This document shows positions 35,494 through 44,059 of a stretch of DNA of 64,000 nt, one piece after another. The notes below the pieces were generated by a model that was not told the DNA's origin, made no database searches, and saw only the letters and a list, made by a program, of their open reading frames with translations. The translations under genes and the position numbers were made by a program. Source of the stretch: DASRJW01 sp964567755 (lineage in GTDB: Bacteria; Krumholzibacteriota; Krumholzibacteriia; G020349025); contig CAZMNW010000040.1 in the NCBI GenBank assembly GCA_964567755.1, positions 1-64,000 of the forward strand. The letters are read 5' to 3'. Numbering within the stretch: position 1 is the first letter of the stretch; every line of letters begins with the position of its first letter.

Positions 35494-36785
35494 GCGCGCA
35501 CCTCCGACTGCCGGCGCTGCTCGAGCATTTGCAGGTACGATTCGAGCCGGTTCTTGATGTTTGCCGCCGAGAAGTAGCGCGGGTCGACGAGATCGCTCTC
35601 GATGAAGGCACCGGGGCGGCCGGTGCGGCGTTCCACCTCGCGCAGGATGACCAGCTGCCCCGAAGAGAAAGAGTTGCAGCTCTTGACCGAGTTGACGAGG
35701 AGGCCATCGGCGTCGTAGTCGCGCACGTAACGCTCGAGCAGATCGATGCGCGCCGGCAAGCTCAGGTTCGTGTAGCAGCCGAGGCAGTAGCGCGCCAGCG
35801 ATTCGAGCGGCTTCTCCGGGTCGTGCCGGAAGCCCATGTCGTAGAGCCCGCCCACCTTCGTATAGCTCGACGCCACGACGACGGCGCCTTCGTCGGTGAA
35901 CATGCGCCAGAACTCGCGGAAGCTGGTCCAATTGGGCGGCCCTTCTACGACCAGGCGGTAGCGCTCGCGGCCGAGCGGACCCTCGGGCGTCATCGGGCCT
36001 TCGCCTTGGCGCAGACGCGCTTCCACCTCGCCGCGCAGCTCGCGGTAATAGGCGATGCCGTCTTCCGTGCCGCGGAACGACGAGAAGATGGGACCAATGT
36101 AGTAAACGCCGCCGAAGTAGGCGTCGATGGGCGACGGCCGGTGCTTTGCCGATTCCAGCACCCAGACGAGATCATCTTCGGCAATGCGCGAGCGCGCGAG
36201 CAACGTTTGCAGCTTGGCTTCGTCGTAGCGCTTGCCGGTGATCTCTTCCAGCTTGGGAATCACATGCTGGCGCAGCTGGCCGACGACGTACTCGACCATC
36301 GTGTCGGTGATGCGGCCGTCGGCTTGGTAGGGCACGTGCAACATGGCGACGGGCGCGCGGTACTCCTGGCGCAAGAGCTCGAACCATTTCATGAACGTAA
36401 AGCACCCTGTGTAGGAAAGCAGCAGGAGATCGGGATCGGGCAGGCGTTCGCCGGTGGGGCCGATGTTGCCGGATTTGAGCATCCCGATGTCGCACTTGAC
36501 GTAGGTGCAGACGTCCTCGCTGTGGCCGAGTTTCTCGGCCTTCGAGATGTACTCGGCCGATTTCTTACGCATGCCGGATTGCAAAGCATTGATCTCGGGC
36601 AGGACGGGCAGAATGTCGAAGGCGAGCAAGAGCTCGGTCAGGTTGCCGGGAACGAAGGTGTAGACCACCTTGTCTCCGCGCGCGCGCGCTTCGGCCAGGC
36701 GCCGGAAGTGGCCGGCGATCATGTTCTTCTGCCGCAGCATGCTGGGTTCCTTTTGAGCAGCGTCGGCGGGCGTGCGATCGGTCAT
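35490..36785 (-). CDS. bcrB: Benzoyl-CoA reductase subunit B
   Basis: A 431-aa subunit of the reductase module, in the 2-hydroxyacyl-CoA dehydratase/BCR (HgdB-like) family. Conserved Cys that can ligate a [4Fe-4S] cluster are in SYTGCFTFMKW, RYCLGCYTNLS and NSVKSCNSFSSGQL. It binds benzoyl-CoA with BcrC and transfers two electrons to the ring. ATG 36785 overlaps the bcrC stop (ATGA) and is clearly right; the longer open frame to 36986 is inside bcrC. Confidence 0.9.
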   Translation of the reverse strand: MTDRTPADAAQKEPSMLRQKNMIAGHFRRLAEARARGDKVVYTFVPGNLTELLLAFDILPVLPEINALQSGMRKKSAEYISKAEKLGHSEDVCTYVKCDIGMLKSGNIGPTGERLPDPDLLLLSYTGCFTFMKWFELLRQEYRAPVAMLHVPYQADGRITDTMVEYVVGQLRQHVIPKLEEITGKRYDEAKLQTLLARSRIAEDDLVWVLESAKHRPSPIDAYFGGVYYIGPIFSSFRGTEDGIAYYRELRGEVEARLRQGEGPMTPEGPLGRERYRLVVEGPPNWTSFREFWRMFTDEGAVVVASSYTKVGGLYDMGFRHDPEKPLESLARYCLGCYTNLSLPARIDLLERYVRDYDADGLLVNSVKSCNSFSSGQLVILREVERRTGRPGAFIESDLVDPRYFSAANIKNRLESYLQMLEQRRQSEVRA

Positions 36786-37945
36786 GGTTCGCTCCAGAGC
36801 TTGATGGAGTCCGAGAAAGTGCCCGCCTGTTCGCGGATCACCTGGAATTGGCCGTTGTCTTCGGCGTACTTGAAGCTCGTGTACGGGATACAGGCGCGAT
36901 CGAGAGCTGTCTGCAGCATGGGCTGGTCGAGGAGCGCGGGGTCGCAGAAGGAAGCGGCGCAGAAGATGACGCCCTCGGCATCGCACGCGCGCACGGCATC
37001 GACGAGGGCGGCGCCCTTCTCGCCCTCGCCGATGTAGCGGATGGCGGTGGCGACGCTGTGCTGCAGGAATGAGGTACAGAGCGCCTCGATGGGATCGCCG
37101 GTCTCGGCAACATCGGCCGTGAGCCAGCGGCTGCCGAGGACGAGATCATCATCGACCAAATCGCAACCGGCGCGCTCCAGGGTGCGGAGCAATGCGAGCG
37201 GTGGCTGTTCACAGAAGGCGCCACGCAGGACGACGCGGGAGTTGTCGCGCTCGATGCGTTCTGCCGTACGCGCTGCGGCCAGATACTGCTCGATCAAGAC
37301 ATTGTGCTCTTCGACGGGCAGAAGCGTGCCGGCGCGCAGCACGAGATAGGCCTCGCTTGCCGGGGCGCGCCACGGCGATGCACGGCGCAGTGCGTCGAGC
37401 TCACGCAAGAGCTGCCGGTTGCGGTTGTAGAGCGCGATGCTGCCTCGCAGATCATCGTCGCTGGTCCTCTGGCCGGCGATGCGGTCGAGATCGGCGCGCA
37501 AGGTGCGCAGCTCGCCGGACCAGAAGCGCCCGCCGAGCGCCGGATCGAAGTTCTGCGGCACGTCCAGGTAACGCACGTAGGTGCCGGGGAAGAGGATCTG
37601 CCACATGCCGGAAAGGTTGCGGATGACGTCGCACGTGGACGGGAAGAGGAAGCCGTCGAGGCAATCGAGCCGTCCCGAGAGCCCGAGCTCGACGACACTG
37701 CGCGGGATATGACAGATGTAGGACTGGAAGTAGGCGTCGCCGCGCACGATCTCGAGCTGATCGCCGCCGCCCAGGATGCCGACCGGCAACATGCCGGATG
37801 CGTGCACCAGCTCGCGCGGCGCGTACACCGGCAAATAGCCGATGGCGCGCCGGCCGGTAGCTTTCCCTTTCCAATCTCGCACCGCTTGCAAGTCGATGTC
37901 GCGCACCAGACGCTCGGCGCGGGCCAGTACGTCTTCGAGTTGCAT
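36782..37945 (-). CDS. bcrC: Benzoyl-CoA reductase subunit C
   Basis: A 387-aa HgdB-like subunit, the partner of BcrB. Landmarks include IGYLPVYAPRELVHASGMLP at the N-terminus, CDVIRNLSGMW, the DVPQNF motif, and FCAASFCDPALLDQP near the C-terminus with Cys able to bind the second cluster. ATG 37945 is preceded by AGGAAAGG. Together with BcrABD it reduces benzoyl-CoA to cyclohexa-1,5-diene-1-carbonyl-CoA at the cost of about two ATP per reaction. It lies 44 bp after had. Confidence 0.9.
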   Translation of the reverse strand: MQLEDVLARAERLVRDIDLQAVRDWKGKATGRRAIGYLPVYAPRELVHASGMLPVGILGGGDQLEIVRGDAYFQSYICHIPRSVVELGLSGRLDCLDGFLFPSTCDVIRNLSGMWQILFPGTYVRYLDVPQNFDPALGGRFWSGELRTLRADLDRIAGQRTSDDDLRGSIALYNRNRQLLRELDALRRASPWRAPASEAYLVLRAGTLLPVEEHNVLIEQYLAAARTAERIERDNSRVVLRGAFCEQPPLALLRTLERAGCDLVDDDLVLGSRWLTADVAETGDPIEALCTSFLQHSVATAIRYIGEGEKGAALVDAVRACDAEGVIFCAASFCDPALLDQPMLQTALDRACIPYTSFKYAEDNGQFQVIREQAGTFSDSIKLWSEP

Positions 37946-37989
37946 GCCGATTTCCTTTCCTGGCGGTGCTCCGCGCGCGTCTCGGAACG

Positions 37990-39042
37990 TCAATGGACGT
38001 CCGGCACGAGCACGACACGGCGCTTGATGCGGTGCGCCTGCAGATCGGCGAGCGCCTCGTTCACCTGCGACAGCGGCCGTGTCTCGACGAAGGGCGTGAT
38101 GACGACCTGGCCGCGCTCGACGAGCGCCAGCGCCTCGGGATAGCGCTCCGGCGGACAGCCCCAGTTGCCTTCGGCGCGCGCATCGAGCGCCATCAGATTG
38201 CTGAGCCGCACCGTCACGGTGTCGAGCGTGAAACCCACCACGGCCAAGTGCGCGCCGTGCACGAGGAGACGAAACGCCGTCTCTTGCCCGGCGCGCGTTC
38301 CCGATGTCTCGAAGATGCGCCACTCGACGAGTGGCTTGCCGGCAGCGCGCAGGTGTGCGCGCACGGCATCACGCAACGCGGTGCCCTCGTGGGCGCGGGC
38401 GTCGAGTGTGAGACTGGCGCCATGCTGTGCCGCGAGTGCCAGCCGCTCGGGATCGACGTCGATGGCGATGACCTCTGCACCCAAGGCGCGGGCGATTTGC
38501 ACGCCGAAGCTGCCGACACCGCCGACGCCGATGAAGAGCGCCACGTCGCCAGCATCCAACCCGGATCTGCGCACGGCCTCGTAGGGCGTGGTGATGGCAT
38601 CGGCGAGCACGGCCAGCTCGTGGAGTGGCACAGTCATGGATGACGGTACGCGGCAGAGACCGCGCGCCGGGACCACGACGTGCGTCGCGAATCCGCCGTG
38701 GATGTCGTTGCCGGGGAAGATCTGCCGCGGGCAAATGGTGCGACGACCCTTGCGGCAGACCGCACACTCACCGCACGGAATGACAGCGGGGACGACGACG
38801 GCGCGGCCAACCCAGTCACGGGCGCCTTCGCCACAGGCTTCGACGACGCCGCTGATCTCGTGGCCGAGCGCGAGCGGCAGCTCCTTGCGCGTGCGCACGC
38901 CGCCGTAGAGAAAGCCGAGGTCGGTGTGGCAGATGCCGCAGCCGGCGACGCGCACGAGGACCTCACCGGGCTGCAACGCCGGAGCCTCGCAGGAGGTGCG
39001 CTGCAGCGGTTGGTTGGCCGCGTGCATTTCCCAGCGCAACAT
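37990..39042 (-). CDS. had: 6-hydroxycyclohex-1-ene-1-carbonyl-CoA dehydrogenase
   Basis: A 350-aa zinc alcohol dehydrogenase of the medium-chain family. The catalytic-zinc motif is GCGICHTDLG with GHEISG; the structural-zinc Cys run is CGECAVCRKGRRTIC; the NAD loop is IGVGGVGSFGVQ. Its place between oah and bcr genes identifies it as Had, the NAD-dependent enzyme that oxidises 6-hydroxycyclohexene-carboxyl-CoA to the 6-oxo form. By family alone it could be another alcohol dehydrogenase. ATG 39042 has AAGGAG at a good spacing; the extended frame to 39543 is shadow. Confidence 0.85.
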   Translation of the reverse strand: MLRWEMHAANQPLQRTSCEAPALQPGEVLVRVAGCGICHTDLGFLYGGVRTRKELPLALGHEISGVVEACGEGARDWVGRAVVVPAVIPCGECAVCRKGRRTICPRQIFPGNDIHGGFATHVVVPARGLCRVPSSMTVPLHELAVLADAITTPYEAVRRSGLDAGDVALFIGVGGVGSFGVQIARALGAEVIAIDVDPERLALAAQHGASLTLDARAHEGTALRDAVRAHLRAAGKPLVEWRIFETSGTRAGQETAFRLLVHGAHLAVVGFTLDTVTVRLSNLMALDARAEGNWGCPPERYPEALALVERGQVVITPFVETRPLSQVNEALADLQAHRIKRRVVLVPDVH

Positions 39043-39065
39043 GAAAACTCCTTCCGCCGGGCGAT

Positions 39066-39806
39066 TCAGATCGCCTGGCCGCCGTCGACACGGATGACTT
39101 CGCCCGTTACATGACGCGCGAGATCGGAACACAGGTAGAGAATCGTCGCCGCCACGTCCTCCGGCTCGCCCAAATGTCCCAGCACGGTTTCGCGCCGAGC
39201 TTCGTCCAGGAACTTGGGGTCGAGCGATGCCGTCATCGCGGTGTGGATCATTCCGGGAGCGACTACGTTGACCGTGATCTGGCGCGGGCCGAGCTCGCAC
39301 GCCAGCGCCTTCCCCAGGCCCACGAGCCCGGCCTTGGCGGCGGCGTAGTTCGCCTGACCGAACTTGCCGCGCAGTGCATTGATGGACGAGACGAAGACGA
39401 TGCGGCCGCGCCCGAGCTCGCGCATGCGCGGTGCAACGGCGCGCGCGAAGGTGAAGCAGCCGGTGAGATCGACGTCGAGGACGTCGCGCCAGAATTCTTC
39501 GCTCATCTTCCATGAAGCAGCGTCGCGCCGGATGCCGGCGCACCCGACGAGGATTGTCACCGGACCCAGTCGCTCCTCGGTTTCACGCACGGCGGATGCT
39601 GCTTGCTCGAAGTCGCGCACGTCGCGCTGCAGGGTGAGAACGGACGGTGTGTGGGCTGTAGCCGATGACTCGACATCGACGCTGGCCACAAGAACGCCCT
39701 GGGCTGCGAGCGCTTCGACGACGGCACGGCCGATGCCGCTTGCGCCGCCGGTCACGAGGGCAGCGCCGTCCATGAAGGGCAAACGCACGCGGTCGAGAAG
39801 CGACAC
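39066..39806 (-). CDS. Short-chain dehydrogenase/reductase in the benzoyl-CoA operon
   Basis: A 246-aa classical SDR. The cofactor loop is GGASGIGRAV, with an Asp in ASVDVESS that suggests NAD preference; the active-site set is S in VFVSSINA and YAAAK. It closely resembles FabG-type 3-oxoacyl reductases. It begins at GTG 39806, three bp after oah, and is followed by had, so it belongs to the operon. The published upper pathway does not need an SDR, so it may handle a ring-cleavage product such as 3-hydroxypimelyl-CoA. That is a guess. Confidence 0.87.
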   Translation of the reverse strand: MSLLDRVRLPFMDGAALVTGGASGIGRAVVEALAAQGVLVASVDVESSATAHTPSVLTLQRDVRDFEQAASAVRETEERLGPVTILVGCAGIRRDAASWKMSEEFWRDVLDVDLTGCFTFARAVAPRMRELGRGRIVFVSSINALRGKFGQANYAAAKAGLVGLGKALACELGPRQITVNVVAPGMIHTAMTASLDPKFLDEARRETVLGHLGEPEDVAATILYLCSDLARHVTGEVIRVDGGQAI

Positions 39807-39809
39807 GTC

Positions 39810-40859
39810 CTACCTCCCGAGCGCTACGCCGCAGGCGCCGCAATGACTGAAGTTCTCCGGCATGCCCTGTGCGCCGCACCCAGGACAGTCGCGCGCATAC
39901 GCACCCCATGGCATCTCGGAGCTGCCGCCGTCGGCCGCTTGCTGGCGGAGCAGAGCGTAGCGCGGCTTGCGCTTGTCGACGAAGGCGCGCATGCCTTCCA
40001 ACGGCTCCCACGACGTGTAGTGCAGCGCCAGCCAGTCGCGCGCGTGGCCGACCGTCTGATGCCAGGTGAAGTCCTTGAGGAAATTCGTTTGCTGCTTCGT
40101 ATAGCGCATGCACTCGGGGAAAGTCTCGAGCAAACGTGCGCACATCGTATCGACGGCAGCATCGAGCTTCGAAAGGTCGATGGCATGACTGTCGCGCTTG
40201 GCCTGGGCGAGCTTGATCTGCTCGGGTGTCGGGTCGTCGATGAAGACACCGTTACGCGTCACCGAGGGCACGACCTCGTTCACCAGACCCCAATCGAGTG
40301 CGCGGCGCGCCGGGATAGTGTCGCCGAGCATCAGCATCTGGCGGGCGCGGCGGTCGCCGACGATGAGTGGCAGCCACTGCGTGGCGCCGCCGCAGGCGAC
40401 GCTGCCCACGTGCACGCCGACTTGTTTGAGATAAGCGTGCTCGGCGGCAATGGCGAGGTCACACGCCAGCTGCGATTCGTTGCCGCCGCCGACGGCCATG
40501 CCGTTCAAGCGCGCGATCGTGGGCTTGCCGCAGTTGAGAATCGATTCGATGTAGGCCTTGAACAGGCCCATGTACTTCCAGTAATCCCGCGGCCGGCTGA
40601 CGTAGGATTCGGCGTACTCTTTGACGTCGCCGCCAGTGCAGAAGGAAGACGTGCCGGCGCCGGTGTAGACGATGACGCCGACGGCGTCGTCGAAGGCGGC
40701 GTCGCGGAACGCCGTGGCCAGCTCTTCGAGCGCCGGCGTGCTGTAAGCGTTGTAACGCTCGGGCCGGTTGATGGTGATGCGGGCGACGCGATCTCGTTTC
40801 TCGTACAGGACCTCGCGGAACTCGAAGGACGCCTCCGGCCGGCTCTCGAATGGACGCAT
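39810..40859 (-). CDS. oah: 6-oxocyclohex-1-ene-1-carbonyl-CoA hydrolase
   Basis: A 349-aa crotonase-superfamily enzyme of the Oah/BamA type, which adds water to the ring and opens it to 3-hydroxypimelyl-CoA. Typical Oah text: SSFCTGGDVKEYAESYVSRP, then GGGNESQLACDLAIAA and KQVGVHVGSVACGGATQW. After residue about 320 there is a small Cys cluster (CPGCGAQGMP, then HCGACGVAL), like a zinc ribbon. ATG 40859 has GGAGG 9 nt upstream. It is the first enzyme gene after the TetR gene. Confidence 0.9.
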   Translation of the reverse strand: MRPFESRPEASFEFREVLYEKRDRVARITINRPERYNAYSTPALEELATAFRDAAFDDAVGVIVYTGAGTSSFCTGGDVKEYAESYVSRPRDYWKYMGLFKAYIESILNCGKPTIARLNGMAVGGGNESQLACDLAIAAEHAYLKQVGVHVGSVACGGATQWLPLIVGDRRARQMLMLGDTIPARRALDWGLVNEVVPSVTRNGVFIDDPTPEQIKLAQAKRDSHAIDLSKLDAAVDTMCARLLETFPECMRYTKQQTNFLKDFTWHQTVGHARDWLALHYTSWEPLEGMRAFVDKRKPRYALLRQQAADGGSSEMPWGAYARDCPGCGAQGMPENFSHCGACGVALGR

Positions 40860-40916
40860 CGGAATTCCTCCGTCTGTCGGGGCGGGAGCACCGTGGCGGT
40901 GCCACATTTCCCGCCG

Positions 40917-41558
40917 TCACCTCGAACTGTGGGCCAGAGCGAGCCGGTTCTCGAGCGCGGTGCCATCGGCCAGGCCGGCGAGAACGAGATCGGCGAAAAA
41001 AAGCCCGATGTCGTCGACTTGTAACGCGCCCTCGGGGCGATACCATCGCGCCAGCCAGTTGATGGCGCCGAGCAGCGCGAACCCCGTGAGATGCACCGCC
41101 GCTGCATCGGCGTCGTTGCCGGCGCAGCGCCCGAGGATGCGGCGCAGGCCCTGCTCGAAGCGGTCACGTTTGGCGATGACGCGCCGGCGTGACGCGGCGG
41201 GCAAAGCGTCGAGCTCGAGCGCTAATGCCGTGCCATGGAAGCCGTCGACGATGGCGCGCACGTGCTCGACGACGAGCTCGCGCAGCTGCACCTCGGGGAG
41301 GGCTCCCGATGTTTCCACGCTCTCCAATGCCGCCAGCATGCGGTCGAGAGCGCGATCGTGGGCGGCGTAGAGGATCTCGGCCTTGGTGTCGAAGTAGTAG
41401 TAGAGGCTGCCCTTGCTCCGCTCCAGCGCGTCGGCGATCTCACGCATCGAGGTGCCGTGGTAACCGTGCTTGCGGAATGAAGCCACCGCGCTCGCCAGGA
41501 TGGCGTCGCCGCGGTGACGGCTCTTCGGGGTTTGAGGGGTCAGGAAACCGACCTCCAT
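40917..41558 (-). CDS. TetR-family transcriptional regulator of the benzoyl-CoA operon
   Basis: A 213-aa TetR-type repressor: helix-turn-helix TSMREIADALERSKGSLYYYF, then a helical ligand domain. Acyl-CoA-responsive regulators of this shape commonly guard fatty-acid and aromatic-CoA operons, so benzoyl-CoA or a similar thioester is a likely inducer. It precedes oah by 57 bp on the same strand, and it probably represses the operon including itself. The ATG at 41558 lacks a clear Shine-Dalgarno sequence. Confidence 0.88.
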   Translation of the reverse strand: MEVGFLTPQTPKSRHRGDAILASAVASFRKHGYHGTSMREIADALERSKGSLYYYFDTKAEILYAAHDRALDRMLAALESVETSGALPEVQLRELVVEHVRAIVDGFHGTALALELDALPAASRRRVIAKRDRFEQGLRRILGRCAGNDADAAAVHLTGFALLGAINWLARWYRPEGALQVDDIGLFFADLVLAGLADGTALENRLALAHSSR

Positions 41559-41564
41559 GAATTT

Positions 41565-41576
41565 GAACGATCGGTC
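41565..41576. promoter_or_regulatory. Possible TetR operator
   Basis: GAACGATCGGTC is a near-palindrome centred on CGATCG, six bp upstream of the TetR gene start. One base in each outer arm mismatches. Its location fits an autorepressor site; no good -10/-35 could be placed with confidence. Confidence 0.35.
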
Positions 41577-41615
41577 GAAAACTCTCCTTGAGGATGCGAG
41601 CAGTGCACGATCAAG

Positions 41616-42234
41616 TCAAACAACTGGAATTGTCCGTTGAGTTGGACCGCGGTACGGGTGATTCACCGCCGCATTAGAGCGTTTCAAAACGTCTGGTTTC
41701 GAAGCGTCGCGCGCGGCTTGCCGCCTCGCGAGCGCGGCGGCGCGATAGTGGGCTGGAGTTCGTCCCATGTGAGTGCGCAAGATTCGGGTGAAGTGGCTCT
41801 GATCCGCGAAACCCGCCTGGTGGGCGATACAGGCGATCGGATCATCGCTCTTGGCCAGCCGTTCCGCCGTCCATTCGAGCTGCAGGCGCCGCACGTAGCC
41901 GCCAACGGTTGTCCCCTGGTGGGCGCGGAAGACGCGCATCAGATGCACCGGGTGGCCCATCCGAATCGTCCGCCAGGAGCTCGGCAAGGCCGTTGGAATT
42001 CTCAACCCGCATCCGCATCCGAGTCGCGCGCTCCTCCCACACGTGACATTCATCAAACAGATCCGGGGTGGCGTGATTGCCCGTAGCCAGTTCCAACCGG
42101 TGCTGACCGACGAGCACGTGCGTGCAGAGGCCCAACGCTTGGGGCAGGTCCGGCGCGAAGGCTGAGGACATCACGCTTACGCGGCGAGGAGCGGACCAAG
42201 CTCTGTCGATCATGAGGCCAGGTTCGCGCATCAT
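41616..42234 (-). pseudogene. AraC-family regulator, frameshifted remnant
   Basis: The C-terminal helix-turn-helix pair is clear: HLMRVFRAHQGTTVGGYVRR with IACIAHQAGFADQSHFTRIL. The matching N-terminal sequence (MREPGLMIDRAW and ELLADDSD) lies in another frame upstream, starting at ATG 42234 and overlapping the LytTR-gene stop as ATGA. Between them the sequence is shifted and much shorter than a normal AraC sensor domain. It is therefore most likely decayed. Confidence 0.65.
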
Positions 42235-42968
42235 GCACCGAGCTGGCGGAGATCCTTCGCGCGGTTGCGACTCACCGCGAGGCGCGTGCCGTCCACGAGC
42301 ACGGCCGCCAGCTGTCCTTTGCCGTGACGGCGGAATGCCTTCACGTGGTCCAGATTGACGATGTGCGTGCGGTGGATGCGGACGAAATGTTGCGGGTCGA
42401 GGCGCGTCTCGAGGTGATTGAGCGAGAGATGAAGCTCGTGCCGGACCGACCCGGCATGAGCCGTCACGTAATCGCCTTGCGCTTCGAACCAAGAGACTCC
42501 CGCGACCGCAACGGGAATGATGGCGCCACCTGACCGCACGAAGAGACGGCTCATGGGGCCGGTGCTCATGGCCTCGCGGAAGCGGTCGAATGCCGGAGCT
42601 GCGTGCGGTTCGCCGAACACGGCACGGAGGCGCTCGAGCGTCGTCGCCAGGCGCTCCGGCCCGAATGGTTTCAGCAGGTAGTCCAGGGCGCCAAGCTCGA
42701 ACGCCGTCACCGCATGCTGCGCGAACGCCGTGGTGAAAACGATGAACGGTTGGTGCTGTACACGCTGGAGAACCTCGGTGCCGAGGAAGCCAGGCATCTG
42801 GATGTCGAGGAAAACGAGCTCGGGTCGCAGCGTGTCGATGGCCTCCACCGTGGCCGGGCCATTCGTGGCTTCGCCGATGCACGAGATCCACTCGACGCGG
42901 GCGAGCATGTCGCGCAGACCTGCGCGGGCGATCGGTTCGTCGTCGGCGATGAGCACCGAGACCTTCAA
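42231..42968 (-). CDS. LytTR-type response regulator
   Basis: A 245-aa regulator with an N-terminal receiver (VLIADDEPIARAG; phospho-Asp in ELVFLDIQMPGFLG; Lys in YLLKPFG) and a C-terminal LytTR DNA-binding domain (WFEAQGDYVTAH, then FVRIHRTHIVNLDHV). It begins at a TTG 4 bp after the stop of the sensor kinase gene, with GGAAGAAGG upstream. The pair forms a LytST-type two-component system. Its target is unknown; the adjacent MacB-like exporter and DUF1579 gene are candidates. Confidence 0.88.
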   Translation of the reverse strand: MKVSVLIADDEPIARAGLRDMLARVEWISCIGEATNGPATVEAIDTLRPELVFLDIQMPGFLGTEVLQRVQHQPFIVFTTAFAQHAVTAFELGALDYLLKPFGPERLATTLERLRAVFGEPHAAPAFDRFREAMSTGPMSRLFVRSGGAIIPVAVAGVSWFEAQGDYVTAHAGSVRHELHLSLNHLETRLDPQHFVRIHRTHIVNLDHVKAFRRHGKGQLAAVLVDGTRLAVSRNRAKDLRQLGA

Positions 42969-42972
42969 CGCA

Positions 42973-44001
42973 TCAGCCTTCTTCCTTCGGCGCTTGCGGG
43001 ATGACGAGCGACGCCGTGAACCCGCCATCTGCTCCCGAGACGACCTCGAGGCGCGCGCGCGCGTCGTACAGGGCTGACAGACGTTCCCGCAGTCGGGTGA
43101 GACCAGTACCTGTGTTGCCGGCCATTATCTCCGGAGATGCGCCCGCTCCCGTGTCATGCACCGTCAAGGTCAGCATACCCCGGTTCATGCGACCCACCAC
43201 CATGATCTCGGTGGGCTCGACGCGCGGCATGGCACCGTGTCGCACGGCGTTCTCGACCAGGGTCTGCAACGAGAACGACGGCAACTGTGCGCCGCGCGCC
43301 TCGTCGGTCAAATCGACACACACTTGAAGGCGATTGCCGAACCGGATGCGTTCGATCTCCAAGTAGCGTTCCACGAACGCCCATTCCTCGGCGAGTGACA
43401 CCAGGTCGCGATCTTCTTCGATAGTCGTGCGCAGCAGACCGGCGATCTGTTCGGCGGCCTGTGCCGCCCGGCTCGGCTCGCGGGGGATGAGCTGCACAAC
43501 AGTGTGCAGAGCATTGAACAGGAAGTGCGGGTTGAGCTGCGCCCGGAGCGCTGCGAGCTGGGACCGCGCCGCGATCGCCTCGATGCGGGCGGCGCGTTCC
43601 GTCGCCTGGGTGGCATAGGTCACGCCCGCCACCATGACGTACAACCACACACCCAAGACGAGGAACGGACCGATGCCAATGCCGATCACGAGCACGAATT
43701 CGCCGCGGTGGAGGCTCTCGATGAGGCTGTTGAGCAGCACCCATGCGACCGAAAAGAGTGCGGCGGCACCCAGGTGCGCGGCCATGAATCCAGGACGCAT
43801 CGGGTGCGGCCACGTCAGGCGCCGAGTCAGCTTGTGGACGGCGAGTCCCAGGACCGCGGCAGCAGCGATCATGCGCGTGGCGGCGATCACCGCGCTGAGA
43901 AGCGAGATGCCGGGATGCGCCGTGAGCAAGAGCGTGAGGAACAGCACCCACACCGGCGTCCAGCCGATGAGGAGTTGCAGCCATATCCAGGATCGTGTCA
44001 T
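42973..44001 (-). CDS. LytS-type sensor histidine kinase
   Basis: A 342-aa membrane kinase. Four likely membrane helices fill residues about 5-130, followed by a short coiled coil and the His_kinase domain of the LytS/YehU type (phosphoacceptor in LNPHFLFNALHTV; N box TLVENAVRHG; G box NTGTGLTRLRERL). There is no long periplasmic sensor region, so the signal is probably sensed in the membrane. It transcribes with the LytTR gene downstream. Confidence 0.87.
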   Translation of the reverse strand: MTRSWIWLQLLIGWTPVWVLFLTLLLTAHPGISLLSAVIAATRMIAAAAVLGLAVHKLTRRLTWPHPMRPGFMAAHLGAAALFSVAWVLLNSLIESLHRGEFVLVIGIGIGPFLVLGVWLYVMVAGVTYATQATERAARIEAIAARSQLAALRAQLNPHFLFNALHTVVQLIPREPSRAAQAAEQIAGLLRTTIEEDRDLVSLAEEWAFVERYLEIERIRFGNRLQVCVDLTDEARGAQLPSFSLQTLVENAVRHGAMPRVEPTEIMVVGRMNRGMLTLTVHDTGAGASPEIMAGNTGTGLTRLRERLSALYDARARLEVVSGADGGFTASLVIPQAPKEEG

Positions 44002-44059
44002 AGCGGCTTGGATTCTCGCGTTTGTGGACGACTGGGGGCAAGTGCGGCCGCAGCGAGTT

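Noticed and set aside
34393..35577. Plus-strand open frame (394 codons) opposite bcrA
   Set aside because: Shadow of bcrA; the real gene has ATPase motifs and coupled starts.
35529..37037. Plus-strand open frame (502 codons) opposite bcrB
   Set aside because: Shadow of the reductase subunit genes; no start signal or domain.
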